Source of the DNA: Anaerolineae bacterium
GTDB taxonomy: Bacteria > Chloroflexota > Anaerolineae > Promineifilales > Promineifilaceae
Reading direction: 5' to 3'
DNA length: 64,000 bases
Assembly: GCA_030425205.1 (NCBI GenBank)
Contig: JAUIAP010000018.1
Span: forward strand, 1 to 64,000
Shown here: piece after piece, positions 53,801 through 63,516 of the stretch
Layout: each line of letters begins with the position of its first letter
Numbering within the stretch: position 1 is the first letter of the stretch
The notes under the pieces: generated by a model
Database searches by the model: none
What the model was told of the DNA's origin: nothing
The model's input: the letters and a program-made list of their open reading frames with translations, nothing else
Position numbers and translations under genes: made by a program

Positions 53801-54133
53801 GTATTTGTCGAGAATTCCCTGCTCCTGCAAATCAACCGCGAGATTGAGCGCGGTCTGTGCGCCAACGGTTGGCAACAGCGCATCGGGTCGCTCTTTGGCG
53901 ATAATTTTTTCGAGAATTGCAACCGTTAGTGGCTCGACGTAAGTTGCGTCAGCCAAATCAGGATCGGTCATTATTGTCGCAGGATTGGAGTTGACCAGAA
54001 TCGTCCGATACCCCTCCTGTCGCAATGCCTTGCACGCTTGTGCACCGCTGTAATCAAATTCACATGCCTGTCCGATGATAATCGGGCCGCTGCCCAAAAT
54101 GAGGATCGAGTTGATGTCAGTTCTTTTCGCCAT
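50897..54133 (-). CDS. carB: Carbamoyl-phosphate synthase large subunit
   Basis: This 1078-residue CarB has two homologous ATP-grasp halves. The first has [42 protein letters not shown] and [21 protein letters not shown]; the second has [43 protein letters not shown] and [21 protein letters not shown]-terminal MGS allosteric domain starts near residue 940. It makes carbamoyl phosphate for pyrimidine and arginine synthesis. The small subunit carA is not adjacent. The second half carries the start of the UMP-responsive regulation expected of the family. Confidence 0.97.
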   Translation of the reverse strand: MAKRTDINSILILGSGPIIIGQACEFDYSGAQACKALRQEGYRTILVNSNPATIMTDPDLADATYVEPLTVAILEKIIAKERPDALLPTVGAQTALNLAVDLQEQGILDKYGVEMIGARLEPIRIAENRSEFKEAMLAAGVPVPISHFVTNMEEAHAAAVQIGYPILIRASRTLGGTGGGIAYSAEEFDELAENGLRASPISEILIERSLLGWKEYELEVMRDKNNNFVVVCSIENIDPMGVHTGDSITVAPAYTLTDKEYQYLRDLAKIVMETVGVETGGSNVQFAVNPENGETIVIEMNPRVSRSSALASKATGFPIAKIAALLAVGYTLDEIRNDITRETPVSFEPSIDYSVVKIPRWAFEKFPGADPTLGPQMKSVGEVMAIGRTFPEALNKAVRGLDIGLDGFWSGMSGQTTVSSEQLRMPLADRLGKVATVLGQGMNIADIAEATGYDLWFLEEMKLIIDVEQEIVACGKTSPGAELSALPTPLLRRAKRMGFSDKVIGQLLNTDEMAVRAHRKQLGIVAGYYRVDTCAAEFVAYTPYLYSTYERGDEANVSDKKKVIILGGGPNRIGQGIEFDYCCVQACWALEELGYETIMVNCNPETVSTDYDTANRLYFEPLTLEDVLNIVDIEQPDGVIVQFGGQTPLNLSDGLKAAGVPIWGTSADSIDLAEDRGRFGELLQTLNIDHPQWGLAYSQQDAIEIVERIGFPVLVRPSFVLGGRAMAIAYDYASLHNFFEEAIGAQADTNNPVLIDQFIEDAFEVDVDCVADGTNVIMAGVMQHIEQAGIHSGDSACVLPPYKIGRYHESVMRDYCQRLGKGLQVKGLMNVQFAIKDDVVYVIEVNPRASRTVPFVSKATGVRVAQIAAKVQAGKTLVELGLTKEPEVNGFFVKEVVLPFDKLPGADTRLGPEMRSTGEAMGMASSFGHAFAKAQLAVGTVLPTSGAVLITVNDFDKSAILRLARKLHGMGFGIWATDGTAAVLERIGVPVQRVAKASAPQSSSKTTVELIGSGMVNLIINTPLGQQSQVDGQALRAAAIRHRVPLLTTLSAAQAAVNGIQALQQEELSVTSLQEHHR

Positions 54134-54287
54134 ACTGATATTGAACGGGTCTTAGTCCGTTTCTCCATTAAATTGACAAATCCTCCCAATCATATCAGTA
54201 CCCCACAACCAAACAATATCAATTCTGCACAATTTCCAGAATAGTCGGCTCGGTAGGATACTTTTCTGCGGAGGGCTGTCCATAAAC

Positions 54288-54314
54288 AAAAAGCCCGATT
54301 ATGAACGGGCTTTT
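54288..54314 (-). terminator. Bidirectional terminator between carB and the SH3b gene
   Basis: AAAGCCCG and CGGGCTTT form a stem with A- and T-runs on both sides, 56 bases after the stop of the SH3b protein gene on the minus strand. Confidence 0.85.
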
Positions 54315-54369
54315 CTAAAATCTCACTCGGTGAGAACGAAATCGGCCGATTCCATTCTCATTACAAATA

Positions 54370-55779
54370 CTAAGGCTCTGTTGGCGTAATCGTTGCCAAG
54401 AAATCGCCAACGGAGCCACCTTCTTCGGTCGCCTCTGCCGTCGGTGTTGCCGTTACGTCGGGGACAGGCGTTTCTGTCACATCTGGAATCGGCGTATCGG
54501 TTGCAACTGGCAGTTCAGTCGGTGCCGGTTCACTCGTCACCGTTGTCAATCCGGGGAACGGTGAAGGCTCGGGTGTAGCGGGCACACTAGTTGGTGGCAC
54601 AGGTGTCTCTGCCTCATCTGTTGGGGCTATCGCTGTCGGTGGAACAGGTGTATCAGGAACCGCTGTTGCTGGCACTGGTGACGCGGTTAGCGTCGGTGCA
54701 GGGGGAGGCGTTGGGTTTGGCGGAACCTCTGTTGGTTCTGGCTCATCTATCGGTGTGGCTGTGATACGCGGGAGAAGTGGCACATTCGTATTCGAGGGTA
54801 GCCAGTCGAGCGAGACGGGTTTTGCCACGCTTGAATGCAGCCATCCCGCCACGCCCTCATCTGTCAAAATATCGTACCAATAGCCATCGCCGCTCTTTGC
54901 GCGCACGGTCACGACTTCACCGCGTCGCAAGATACCGATGACGGCATACTCAAATCCGGGTCCCAAACGCATGTTAGCGGTAAATGGCGCATCGACACGG
55001 AGCTGGTCGATGGACTGCGCGAGAGATTCGGCCGAAAGTGGCGTAGGTGGAACCAAAGTGGTGACAGGTTCAGTCGTCAACGCGACACCTGAATTGTCAC
55101 TGTCACTCCCGCCACCCGTTCCGGCGTTCTCGCCGGGAGGTGACAGCGGTGTTACAAATTGAAACCGTTCCGCCCCACGTGTTGCCTCAGCTGCAATCTG
55201 TGTTGCCGCGAAAAGACTTGACTCTTCGATTGCGGCCGAAATTGCCAACGCATTTTGTGTCGCTTGAAAGCGATAGAGACTGTTTTCTTGGTAGAGATCG
55301 GTGATCTGTTGCGCTTGGCGCGTTTGCTCACCAACTGCGAGTCGAACTTGCTCCGCTTCGGCCGTGCGTTCTGCAAACACAATCTGGAAATCTTCCGTTG
55401 CGCCAGCTCGCATTTCGATCATCTCGTTGCGGTTTAGCGCCCACGTGACAAACATCAACCCCGTCAGTCCCAATAGCGCAATAGATGCAGCAACCGCCCA
55501 AACACGCCCCGTGCGGTTTTGACGACCCTGCATCTCTTCCACACGATCCATCGCGCTGGCAAGTCGGCGTAAATTCGCCTCGTGTTCAATGCTATCGGCC
55601 GAATTGCGATGTGCGCCAATTTCGTTGAGGTCTTTCGCCTTTTTGAGTTCGACCGCCGCCTCATCAATACGGCCAAGATTGAGCATCATCTCGGCTAATT
55701 CAAGCTGAGATTCAAAATCATGATTTCTAATAGTAGGTTGTTGAGCCATTTTTTGCGCGTACAAATTAATGCGCTTCAC
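54370..55779 (-). CDS. Membrane-anchored SH3b-domain protein with Pro/Thr-rich tail
   Basis: The 469-residue protein has an N-terminal TPR-like helical pair (residues about 20-55), one membrane span (about 92-115), a coiled-coil-like helical stretch (about 120-210), an SH3b domain (about 258-325: TANMRLGPGFEYAVIGILRRGEVVTVRAKSGDGYWYDI, VAGWLHSSVAKPV), and a ~140-residue Pro/Thr/Val-rich low-complexity C terminus of PPTP-type repeats. The topology puts the SH3b domain outside, where it could bind cell-envelope material. Starts at a GTG (55779) or an ATG ten codons later; neither has a Shine-Dalgarno. Function unknown. Confidence 0.82.
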   Translation of the reverse strand: MKRINLYAQKMAQQPTIRNHDFESQLELAEMMLNLGRIDEAAVELKKAKDLNEIGAHRNSADSIEHEANLRRLASAMDRVEEMQGRQNRTGRVWAVAASIALLGLTGLMFVTWALNRNEMIEMRAGATEDFQIVFAERTAEAEQVRLAVGEQTRQAQQITDLYQENSLYRFQATQNALAISAAIEESSLFAATQIAAEATRGAERFQFVTPLSPPGENAGTGGGSDSDNSGVALTTEPVTTLVPPTPLSAESLAQSIDQLRVDAPFTANMRLGPGFEYAVIGILRRGEVVTVRAKSGDGYWYDILTDEGVAGWLHSSVAKPVSLDWLPSNTNVPLLPRITATPIDEPEPTEVPPNPTPPPAPTLTASPVPATAVPDTPVPPTAIAPTDEAETPVPPTSVPATPEPSPFPGLTTVTSEPAPTELPVATDTPIPDVTETPVPDVTATPTAEATEEGGSVGDFLATITPTEP

Positions 55780-56383
55780 TGCATTCGATTGAAATGGAAG
55801 CGCAATGTGTTCCTATTAAATGTCGCCAACTGCGCTTCTGCTGTCAAGCTGGACGGCAAATAGTGTAACGTAAATCGATCAAAACACCGCAAACAGAACG
55901 TTTAATGCTAACTCCCCCCTCACCCATTCGGCCGATTTTACTTCTTTTTTGAATCACGCCCCGGCAACTGCTGTCATAATGTTTATGTTGATGGCGCTTG
56001 CATCGCATCAAATGCATTGAAGACTAAAAAAGATGCCTGATCGCTCTCATAAATAACGATATGTCTTTCTAGTGACGATTCAGTGACATTTAACGTAAGT
56101 TTTATAAAATGACACAGTACATATTGGGTTTGATCGCTAGATCTGTCACGTTTTGGTGACAATAAACTGACGATCAGCGATATACGAAATGATAACAAAC
56201 GAGTGTTTCTTAAAATTCTTACCTAGCACGCAATTCTCTTTGCCCTATTTGACAGAATGTCGTAACCTTCTTGCTGTTCCGCCACCGTGAACGGTAACGG
56301 GACAACAGAAAAACTGTTTGTAGACACCTCCGGGAAGAGGTCATCCTTACAAGATACAATCTAATTGGGAGAGTAAAGAAGCT
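55780..56383. promoter_or_regulatory. 604-bp divergent intergenic region with palindrome and structured leader
   Basis: No gene is supported. TGTCAC-N6-GTGACA (56144-56161) is a CRP/FNR-like palindrome. Closer to the secreted-protein gene a row of hairpins appears: ACCGT-GA-ACGGT (56284-56295), ACAACAG/CTGTTTGT (56302-56321) and ACCTC-CGGGAA-GAGGT (56326-56341). I do not recognise a known riboswitch class; the order could be a structured 5' leader. Confidence 0.45.
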
Positions 56384-58819
56384 ATGGGTAGCAATTCATC
56401 GCTGCGTTTTACACGCATCGTCAATATCATCCTGCTTATAACATTAATTTGTGGATCGGTTGGAGTTGTATCAGCAGAACCTTGGCCCCAAGGTAACAAC
56501 AACAACGGAAATCAATATCAAGCAGATGACAAAACCATCGTCACCGTCTCCAACGAAGTAAAAATGCCTAATGCCAAGCGACTTGGCATCAACATTGGCT
56601 CATATGATCAATATGGCGCAGGCCAATATCTGCGAAATTTGATCCCGAATCCCGGCTTTGAAGCGGGTGAAGTAGCCATGTTGTTTCTGGTTGGTTCTGG
56701 TTCAAATACATCTCGTTTGAAACCTAACGGTTGGAATGGTTTTTGGAATCATCATCCGAACGGCTTTTGGGATGGCGCACAGTACGAAATCCTTTCTGGC
56801 CCAGCACGTGGCACAAGCGGCACAATCACGCGCTATGCATTTGAAGGTGGTAACTACACCTTCTATATCAATGGCAATAGCGTTCAGCCAAATGTGAAAG
56901 ATGCCGTCATCATTCGCCAGCAAGTCGCTGGCTATAACACTGAAACCCCCACTGGATTTGAATATCCTGAAACATCGGAAAAACGCCCCGGCAGCCCGGG
57001 AACACAATCACTACGGATTAAGTCATCGGGTTGGGATCCCGGTTTAGCGATTCCATTTGACTCATTTGCCCGTGATGCAGACGCATCGGCCGGTAAGCTG
57101 AATATCGTTGAAGGCGTTTGGCAATTTGAGGTTTGGGTCAAGCCAACCACAGCCAATCAGACGGTTGAAGTTAAGTTTTTGCGGCATCGAGAAGCGATCT
57201 TCTTCCACGAAGTCTTTACGCTGCAACCCGGCTGGCAGAAAATTGAGCGCAAGTTCCATGTTGCGCCCGGCGTCGATGCACCAATTTTTAGCGGGAAAGT
57301 TAATCCCCTCGCCTTTGAACTACGTGTAGCATCTGAGAATGGGGACATTCTGATCGATGATGTCGAGCTGGCACGTGTTGATAATCGTTATCCAACGGCG
57401 TTTAGCGACCATTTTGTAGAGCTGTTAAAAGAGCTACAGCCCGGCGTTATTCGTAACTGGGGGCATCAATATGGTTCGACATTGGATAACCAGCTTGCAG
57501 AGCCATGGGCACGCAAGACCAATGATTTTCGGCCGAATCCGCTCAACATCGATCGTTTCCCCGTCAAATTCCACTACTCACTGCACGAATTCCTTGAATT
57601 AGCACAGGTATTAAACACAGAAGCGTATTACGTCGTTCCCCCCACGTGGACAGCGGGCGAACTACAAAATTTGATCGCCTATCTCTCTGCGCCTGCTGGG
57701 TCACACCCGTACGCAAACAAACGCGCTGAACTTGGTCAAGCTGCACCATGGACAAGCGTCTTGCCACAAATTCACTTAGAGTTTGGCAACGAGATGTGGG
57801 GTGGCAATACGAGTGGTGATCCGTTTGCAGGGGGAACTTTCTGGGATGGCTATCATCTCGGCGAAATCGCCTCCTCACGTTTGAGCATCATGCGCAATGC
57901 CCCCTATTTCAATGCGGGCAAAACAACGCTTGTGCTCGGTGGTCAGGCTGGATTCCCTGAGCGTCAGCTCGAAATTGAATCAAGCAGCGCGTCACATGAT
58001 GCCATCGCCGTTGCGCCTTATTATGCCAGCCATATCGACACATATGGCAATGATCAACAGTTCTTGATGTCACTATTGGCACGACCAGCGCAGCAAGTTT
58101 CTGATGACGGCAAGATGTATAAGAGCAGCAACTATGTCTTGTCAGAAGGGCGTAACACAGAACTGTCTGTGTACGAAATTAGTAGCCATTTGACACATGG
58201 TAATATCCCGACCTTTGAGCGAAATCGCCTTGTTGCGGGATACCCAATGGCGTTGCTGATGCCCCTTCACATGCTCAACTATCAGGCAGAACTCGGTGTG
58301 CGAACGCAAGCAGCCTTCACGGCGTTGCAATACTCATGGGAGATGCCGGGCAAATATAAAGAGCGTGTCAAGTTGTGGGGTTTACTCCGTGATTCAGAAG
58401 CGACACAACGCAAGCGTCCAGGCTGGTTGGGAATGGAAATTGTCAATAAAGCGATTGGTGGTAATTTCCTTGTGACAGAGCAATCGGGTGCAAACCCAAC
58501 ATGGACACAGCGTCCGATCAATGAGATTAAGCAGCCGATTGAGGTTGAATACATTGACTCATTCGCCTTCAAACGCGGTAACACATACTCAGTCATCTTA
58601 TTCAACCTCGATTTGAACAGCACACAGAACGTAGAATTGCGTCTTCCATTTAATCCGAGTGGCAATGCAAACGTGCATACGTTGACGGCTAACTACATCT
58701 ACGATAACAACGAAGATGCAGAGAATGTTCGTATTAATACAACCCAGCAGTTTGTCGGCCGAAACAGCACCTTTAGCCTGCCAAAACATTCGATTACAGT
58801 CATTGAATGGAATCAGTAG
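56384..58819 (+). CDS. Secreted protein with glycoside hydrolase clan A-like catalytic domain
   Basis: The 811-residue protein has a signal peptide (positive MGSNSSLRFTRIVN, then IILLITLICGSVGVVSA, cut near residue 31), a carbohydrate-binding-like beta domain (about 85-330), a TIM-barrel-like region (about 335-700) and a C-terminal beta sandwich. In the barrel, IHLEFGNEMWGG places a Glu (residue 470) after Asn-like context, the NE motif of the acid/base in clan A (GH51/GH39-like), and VYEISSHLTHG (Glu598) is a possible nucleophile. It resembles alpha-L-arabinofuranosidases in outline, but the family is uncertain. It would act on polysaccharides outside the cell. A terminator follows at 58865. 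Confidence 0.7.
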   Translation: MGSNSSLRFTRIVNIILLITLICGSVGVVSAEPWPQGNNNNGNQYQADDKTIVTVSNEVKMPNAKRLGINIGSYDQYGAGQYLRNLIPNPGFEAGEVAMLFLVGSGSNTSRLKPNGWNGFWNHHPNGFWDGAQYEILSGPARGTSGTITRYAFEGGNYTFYINGNSVQPNVKDAVIIRQQVAGYNTETPTGFEYPETSEKRPGSPGTQSLRIKSSGWDPGLAIPFDSFARDADASAGKLNIVEGVWQFEVWVKPTTANQTVEVKFLRHREAIFFHEVFTLQPGWQKIERKFHVAPGVDAPIFSGKVNPLAFELRVASENGDILIDDVELARVDNRYPTAFSDHFVELLKELQPGVIRNWGHQYGSTLDNQLAEPWARKTNDFRPNPLNIDRFPVKFHYSLHEFLELAQVLNTEAYYVVPPTWTAGELQNLIAYLSAPAGSHPYANKRAELGQAAPWTSVLPQIHLEFGNEMWGGNTSGDPFAGGTFWDGYHLGEIASSRLSIMRNAPYFNAGKTTLVLGGQAGFPERQLEIESSSASHDAIAVAPYYASHIDTYGNDQQFLMSLLARPAQQVSDDGKMYKSSNYVLSEGRNTELSVYEISSHLTHGNIPTFERNRLVAGYPMALLMPLHMLNYQAELGVRTQAAFTALQYSWEMPGKYKERVKLWGLLRDSEATQRKRPGWLGMEIVNKAIGGNFLVTEQSGANPTWTQRPINEIKQPIEVEYIDSFAFKRGNTYSVILFNLDLNSTQNVELRLPFNPSGNANVHTLTANYIYDNNEDAENVRINTTQQFVGRNSTFSLPKHSITVIEWNQ

Positions 58820-58864
58820 AGATGTTAGCCAGCCAGCACAGGTCACTAAGGTAAGAATAACAAT

Positions 58865-58893
58865 CGGGCGTAGTATTTAGCTACGCCCGTTTT
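58865..58893 (+). terminator. Intrinsic terminator of the secreted-protein gene
   Basis: CGGGCGTAG-N7-CTACGCCCG followed by four T, 45 bases after the stop codon. Confidence 0.85.
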
Positions 58894-58967
58894 GATCGTC
58901 CGACGTTTAGACAACATGCAACTTCACGACTAGTCTTTCGTATAGCCTTTAAAACGCGGAGATTATT

Positions 58968-59468
58968 ATGTCAAAATTCAGTGAGGAAATGAACGTCGCA
59001 GGACGCGACTTAAAGAAAACAATTGAGCAGCTACTTAACGATGCAACGGTTGATCGTTTCAAGATTGTCAATCGTGCAACGGGTAAGACGTTGATCGATG
59101 TTCCAGCCGTTGTTGGAATTCCCACGCTGCTGCTCTTCAACATTTGGTCAATCATTGGTGCGGCCATCATGTATGTTGCCGACTATACGATTGTGATCGA
59201 GCGCAACACGGAATCGGCCGAAACCCCCGAACCCGTCATCGTACCGCCCCCGCCAGCCGAAGAATCCCCTGTTGAGGATGAGATTCAAGTTGGTAAGACG
59301 GAAGATGTGGTGCCAGAAGCGGTTGTCGATCCATTTGCGGAAGTCGCGGCCGAAGTTGTTGCAGAACCAGATTTCGATCAATGTCAAGGAACAACCAAAT
59401 CTGGTTCTCAATGTAAGCGCAGCCCGATGGAAGGGTCAGCATTTTGCTACGCCCATCAACCTGCCTAA
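58968..59468 (+). CDS. DUF4342-like protein with C-terminal Cys/His motif
   Basis: The 166-residue protein has an N-terminal DUF4342-like domain (residues about 10-80: LLNDATVDRFKIVNRATGKTLIDVPAVVG, then a hydrophobic stretch TLLLFNIWSIIGAAIMYVADYTIVIER), an acidic Pro/Glu-rich linker (80-130), and a C-terminal CQGTTKSGSQCKRSP...FCYAHQ metal-binding-like motif (Cys, Cys, Cys, His) of the DUF5763 type. The combination suggests a membrane-associated protein with a small zinc-like tail. Function unknown. It is monocistronic with a strong terminator after it. Confidence 0.78.
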   Translation: MSKFSEEMNVAGRDLKKTIEQLLNDATVDRFKIVNRATGKTLIDVPAVVGIPTLLLFNIWSIIGAAIMYVADYTIVIERNTESAETPEPVIVPPPPAEESPVEDEIQVGKTEDVVPEAVVDPFAEVAAEVVAEPDFDQCQGTTKSGSQCKRSPMEGSAFCYAHQPA

Positions 59469-59498
59469 ATTCTGATTTCTCTTTACTCTTCCCGAGTG

Positions 59499-59525
59499 CC
59501 GCCCTCCCCGGGCGGTTTTTTTTTT
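59499..59525 (+). terminator. Intrinsic terminator of the DUF4342 gene
   Basis: CCGCCC and GGGCGG around a five-base loop, followed by ten T. Confidence 0.9.
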
Positions 59526-59554
59526 GCTTATTGCACGAAGGTCATTAAAGCGCA

Positions 59555-59642
59555 AGTGACTAGTCGTTAGTGGCTAGTGGCTAGTAGGAAGCGCATTGGT
59601 CTTTTTGCCTTTCTTCACTAGCAATCAGCAACTAGCCACTAT
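59555..59642. repeat. Degenerate heptad inverted repeat, copy 2
   Basis: Forward heptads AGTGACT, AGTCGTT, AGTGGCT, AGTGGCT (59555-59582) are mirrored by reverse heptads ending CTAGCCACTAT (59614-59642), around a centre with GCATTGGTCTTTTTGCC, related to the centre of the copy at 63524-63618. It lies between the DUF4342 and M32 genes. Confidence 0.7.
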
Positions 59643-59689
59643 GTACCGAATTTTCTTGTTGTTTGTACACGAATTTCACTGAATAGGTA

Positions 59690-61192
59690 CTAGAGTGTAT
59701 ACAACTCTCCAAACTTTCCGCGCAGATAGCGCATGTATGGCTCAATGCTCAATTCAGAACCCGTCACGCGCTGAACAATTTCAGGCGCCGTATATTTTGC
59801 GCCATATTGATAGATATTTTCACGTAGCCAGCCATGCAGCGTGTCAAATTTACCTTGTCCGATTTCGCTGTTAATAGCTGGATGCGCTTTGGTCGCCTGT
59901 TCAAAGAACGCCGCGCTCATAATGTTCCCTAATGTATAGCCCTGAAAAACGCCGCCGATAATGCCGCTATACCAATGGACATCTTGCAACACGCCGTTGC
60001 TATCGGATGGCGCACGTAGTCCGAGATCAGACTCATAACGCGCGTGCCAAGCGTCTGGTAAGTCGCGAACTGCAAGTTTCCCTTCAAGCATTTCTAGTTC
60101 TAGGTCAAAACGCAACATGACGTGCAGATTGTAGGTTAACTCATCTGCGTCGACGCGAATAAGCGAGCGCGAAACTTTATTGATCCCGCGATAGAAACTG
60201 TCGAGCGAGACATCACTAAGTTGCTCAGCGAACTGTTCCTGCACATAGGGATAGTAATGCTCCCAGAAGGGACGGCTGCGACCGACGAGATTCTCCCAAA
60301 GTCGTGATTGACTTTCGTGTACACCCGCCGACGTACCGTTTGCCAAGGGCGTTCCCTCATAGGCCATGTTGATACCTTGCTCATACATGGCGTGCCCCGC
60401 TTCATGGAGCGTGCTGAACAACCCATCGCCAAACTCATTTTCATCGAAGCGCGTGGTGATTCGCACGTCACCGAGCGAGAATTTTGTCATGAAGGGATGA
60501 TGGGTCAAATCTTGACGACCACGTGTGAAATCATAGCCATATTGGCGAATGATCTTTTCACCCAGCTCTTTTTGTTGGTCGATGGGGAAACTGCGCTTGA
60601 GAAAACTGTCATCGGCCGATTCCTGCCCCGTGACCTCTTGAACCAAGGGAACAAGCTCTGCGCGTAGTTCAGCAAATAGCTTGCGAGTCGATTCGGCCGA
60701 CATGCCATAGTCAGATTGATCGATCAGCGGATCGGCAATGTGATCGTGTGGGAAACAGTTTGCCACTTCACGACTCAACTCTAGCGTCGTTTCCAGAAGC
60801 GGCAGCATCTTCTCAAAATCATTTTCGGGCCGCGCCGTCGTCCATGCGCTGTAGGCTGCTGCGCCATTAGCGAGTAGCTTGCCAACCAATTCGGTAGGCA
60901 CTTTTGTCGAGCGGTCATAGTTGCGCTGTGCGACTTTGATCAAACGCGCCTCATCACTTTCATCAGGGAGTTCAGACAAATAGGGTTGCAAATCATCAAG
61001 CAACTGCCCAATTTCGGGATCGGTCGCACGTTCGTGTGATATCTGCCCTAGCACGGCCATTTGCCGCCCACGTGCCGCTGCGCCCCCCTGTGGCATATAG
61101 GTCGCCTGATCCCAACCTAATACGGCTCCAATCGCTCCTAAGTCACTAATCACTCGTAATTTTTCGATCAACTGTTGATATTTCTCATTCAT
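59690..61192 (-). CDS. M32-family metallocarboxypeptidase
   Basis: This 500-residue protein matches carboxypeptidase Taq-like enzymes: VISDLGAIGAVLGWDQATYMPQGG, MTKFSLGDVRITTRFDENEF, the zinc-binding HEAGHAMYEQG (HExxH), GVHESQSRLWENLVGRS with the third ligand Glu, and YNLHVMLRFDLELEMLEG. It removes C-terminal residues from peptides in the cytoplasm. I chose ATG 61192 with a GGAGA upstream over the longer frame to 61237, since the result has the usual length of the family. Confidence 0.95.
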   Translation of the reverse strand: MNEKYQQLIEKLRVISDLGAIGAVLGWDQATYMPQGGAAARGRQMAVLGQISHERATDPEIGQLLDDLQPYLSELPDESDEARLIKVAQRNYDRSTKVPTELVGKLLANGAAAYSAWTTARPENDFEKMLPLLETTLELSREVANCFPHDHIADPLIDQSDYGMSAESTRKLFAELRAELVPLVQEVTGQESADDSFLKRSFPIDQQKELGEKIIRQYGYDFTRGRQDLTHHPFMTKFSLGDVRITTRFDENEFGDGLFSTLHEAGHAMYEQGINMAYEGTPLANGTSAGVHESQSRLWENLVGRSRPFWEHYYPYVQEQFAEQLSDVSLDSFYRGINKVSRSLIRVDADELTYNLHVMLRFDLELEMLEGKLAVRDLPDAWHARYESDLGLRAPSDSNGVLQDVHWYSGIIGGVFQGYTLGNIMSAAFFEQATKAHPAINSEIGQGKFDTLHGWLRENIYQYGAKYTAPEIVQRVTGSELSIEPYMRYLRGKFGELYTL

Positions 61193-61567
61193 TAAACTTG
61201 TCTCCAAGGTTGCTATTAGACAATATTCTAATCCCAATTATGCAATCATGACACCCTTTCGACTAGATTGTTATCTGTTTTCCTTTGTCAAAATCTATAT
61301 ACAAGGCGAAGCACGATAAAATGTATGTTCACCAATGAACCGCTATAGCCCTTTCAAATCACTCTCTACTCCCATATTTGGCTGTACCGCTTTCTGATTT
61401 GCCTAATGCGTATGGTATAAAACGCCTGGGTAGCCACACCAAATTCTGCATATGCTTCAAACATCATTATGAACATGCGCTGTAAGACGGTCAGAAATTA
61501 ATGTTCAATTTAATTGAATAGGCTAAAACGCCCTGATAGTTAATATCAAAGTAAAAAGGATTCTCCA
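61193..61567. other. Divergent intergenic region (M32 / moxR)
   Basis: 375 bases of A+T-rich DNA between divergent genes. An AAGGA Shine-Dalgarno lies before the moxR-like ATG. No -35/-10 pair with good spacing, hairpin or repeat is convincing. Confidence 0.5.
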
Positions 61568-62560
61568 ATGGAGTGGACTTCTGTACGCGAATTAAATGAA
61601 ACGGTAGAACGCGAGAGCCTGTTTTTGCAGGATGTACGTGAAGAAATTAGCAAGGTAATGGTAGGTCAGACAGATTTAGTTGATCGTGTTTTGATCGCAC
61701 TATTGGCAGACGGACATATATTGCTCGAAGGGGTGCCCGGATTGGCAAAGACGACACTCGTGCGCACCGTTGCCGATACCATCCAAGCACAGTTTTCACG
61801 ACTACAATTTACACCCGACCTTCTCCCCGCCGACATTGTCGGTACACAAATCTATAACCCCCGCACGCATGAATTTACGGTACGACGAGGACCGATATTT
61901 GCCAATCTCGTATTGGCAGATGAGATCAATCGTGCGCCCGCCAAGGTGCAGTCAGCGCTCCTAGAGGCAATGCAAGAGCGACAGGTGACCATCGGTGATG
62001 AGACGTTCACGATGGACAACCTCTTCCTTGTCATGGCAACACAAAACCCGATTGAGCAAGAGGGAACCTATCCACTGCCCGAGGCGCAGGTAGACCGTTT
62101 TATGCTTAAGGTATTGGTTGACTATCCGACGCGAGCTGAGGAGCGCACGATCATGGATCGCATGACGGGGGCAGCCGTGCCAGTCTCAAGGGCAGTGGTC
62201 AATCAATCGGCATTTCTCAACGCCCGCACCTACGTTCGCAACATCTACGTAGATGACAAAATCAAGGATTACATCCTCGATCTTGTTCATGCAACGCGCC
62301 GACCCGGTGATTTTGGCCTGGCAACATTACGCAACTTGATCAGCTTTGGCGCATCACCCCGTGCGTCGATCTTTCTTATTCAGGCCTCGCGCGCCCATGC
62401 GTTCTTGCATGGACGTGGCTTTGTCACGCCCGATGATGTTAAGCAGATCGCGCCCGATATTTTGCGCCATCGCATCGCGGCGACGTATGAGGCGGAAGCA
62501 GAAGAGGTTTCAACGGACGATTTGGTGCAGCGCATTTTGCATCATATTGAGGTTCCGTAG
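61568..62560 (+). CDS. MoxR-family AAA+ ATPase
   Basis: This 330-residue protein has the MoxR fold: EEISKVMVGQTDLVDRVLIAL, Walker A LLEGVPGLAKTTLVRT, LQFTPDLLPADIVGTQIYNP, Walker B ANLVLADEINRAPAKVQSALLEAMQE, and sensor MATQNPIEQEGTYPLPEAQ with the Arg finger region. It probably chaperones assembly or metal loading of VWA proteins, here together with the DUF58 and BatD-like products encoded next. Gene spacing (68 bases, then overlap) supports one operon. Confidence 0.95.
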   Translation: MEWTSVRELNETVERESLFLQDVREEISKVMVGQTDLVDRVLIALLADGHILLEGVPGLAKTTLVRTVADTIQAQFSRLQFTPDLLPADIVGTQIYNPRTHEFTVRRGPIFANLVLADEINRAPAKVQSALLEAMQERQVTIGDETFTMDNLFLVMATQNPIEQEGTYPLPEAQVDRFMLKVLVDYPTRAEERTIMDRMTGAAVPVSRAVVNQSAFLNARTYVRNIYVDDKIKDYILDLVHATRRPGDFGLATLRNLISFGASPRASIFLIQASRAHAFLHGRGFVTPDDVKQIAPDILRHRIAATYEAEAEEVSTDDLVQRILHHIEVP

Positions 62561-62628
62561 TAATTATGAAATATGAGATATGGCGTTTGAATATCATCCT
62601 TTAATTCGCATAATCCATAATTCTTTCC

Positions 62629-63516
62629 ATGTTATCCAATGAACTGATCAAGAAAATTAAGCGTATCGAAATTCGCACGCGTCGCCTTGTCGCCGATAGT
62701 TTTGGTGGGGAGTACCAATCTGTCTTTAAGGGACGTGGGATGGAGTTTGATGAGGTGCGCCCGTATCAGCCGGGGGATGAGATTCGCACGATTGATTGGA
62801 ACGTGACGGCGCGCAGCGGGGAGCCGTATATCAAACGGTTTACAGAGGAGCGTGAATTAACGGTTATGCTCGTTGTTGATGCGAGTGGGTCGGGGGAGTT
62901 TGGGAGTCAGGGGAGATTTAAGCGGGAATTATCGGCCGAACTCACCGCCGTTCTTGCCTTCGCCGCCACAACCAACAACGATAAGGTCGGTCTACTGGTT
63001 TTCACCGATAAGATTGAACTGTTTATCCCACCTCGTAAAGGTCGTCGCCACGTTTTGCGCATTGTGCGTGATCTGCTGGCGTTTGAGCCAGAGGGGCACC
63101 GCACCGATGTAAAACTCGCCCTCGATACCGTCAACCGCGTGCTAAAACGGCGCGGCATCATCTTTTTTATTAGCGACTTTTTGGATGATCTCGGGAAATA
63201 TGAACGCAGTCTCGCCGTGACAAATAAACGCCACGACTTGGTTGCAGTTGATCTAAATGATCCGATGGAAGTCGAAATTGCAAACGTTGGAATCATTGCC
63301 TTGCAAGATAGCGAAACCCGTGAAATCAGATGGGTTGATACGAGTAGTCATGCCTGGCGCGATCTGTTTGGTCAGCGCACGGCGCATCGTAACGCACAAC
63401 TTGTCAAGGCGTTTAATCGCGCCAAAGTTGATCGGGTTGAGGTGACGACAGATAAAGATTATGTGACGGCGTTGACACACTTTTTTGCCAAACGCACGGC
63501 GAGGATGGGACGGTGA
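62629..63516 (+). CDS. DUF58-domain (VWA-like) protein
   Basis: This 295-residue protein has the DUF58 core: RRLVADSFGGEYQSVFKGRGMEFDEVRPYQPGDEIRTIDWNVTARSGEPYIK, then the VWA-like MLVVDASGSGEFGS with the MIDAS-type DxSxS, and IIFFISDFLDDL. Such proteins follow MoxR in aerotolerance-like and secretion clusters. It overlaps the next gene by 4 bases (GTGA), so the two are coupled. Confidence 0.93.
   Translation: MLSNELIKKIKRIEIRTRRLVADSFGGEYQSVFKGRGMEFDEVRPYQPGDEIRTIDWNVTARSGEPYIKRFTEERELTVMLVVDASGSGEFGSQGRFKRELSAELTAVLAFAATTNNDKVGLLVFTDKIELFIPPRKGRRHVLRIVRDLLAFEPEGHRTDVKLALDTVNRVLKRRGIIFFISDFLDDLGKYERSLAVTNKRHDLVAVDLNDPMEVEIANVGIIALQDSETREIRWVDTSSHAWRDLFGQRTAHRNAQLVKAFNRAKVDRVEVTTDKDYVTALTHFFAKRTARMGR

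Noticed and set aside
55983..56198. 71-codon minus-strand ORF in the large gap before the glycosidase-like gene
   Set aside because: No ribosome site, no recognisable pattern, and it covers a probable regulatory palindrome.
56281..56345. c-di-GMP (GEMM) or other named riboswitch before the secreted glycosidase-like gene
   Set aside because: The hairpins are real, but the conserved core bases of GEMM and other classes I know are not present. Kept only as an unnamed structured leader.
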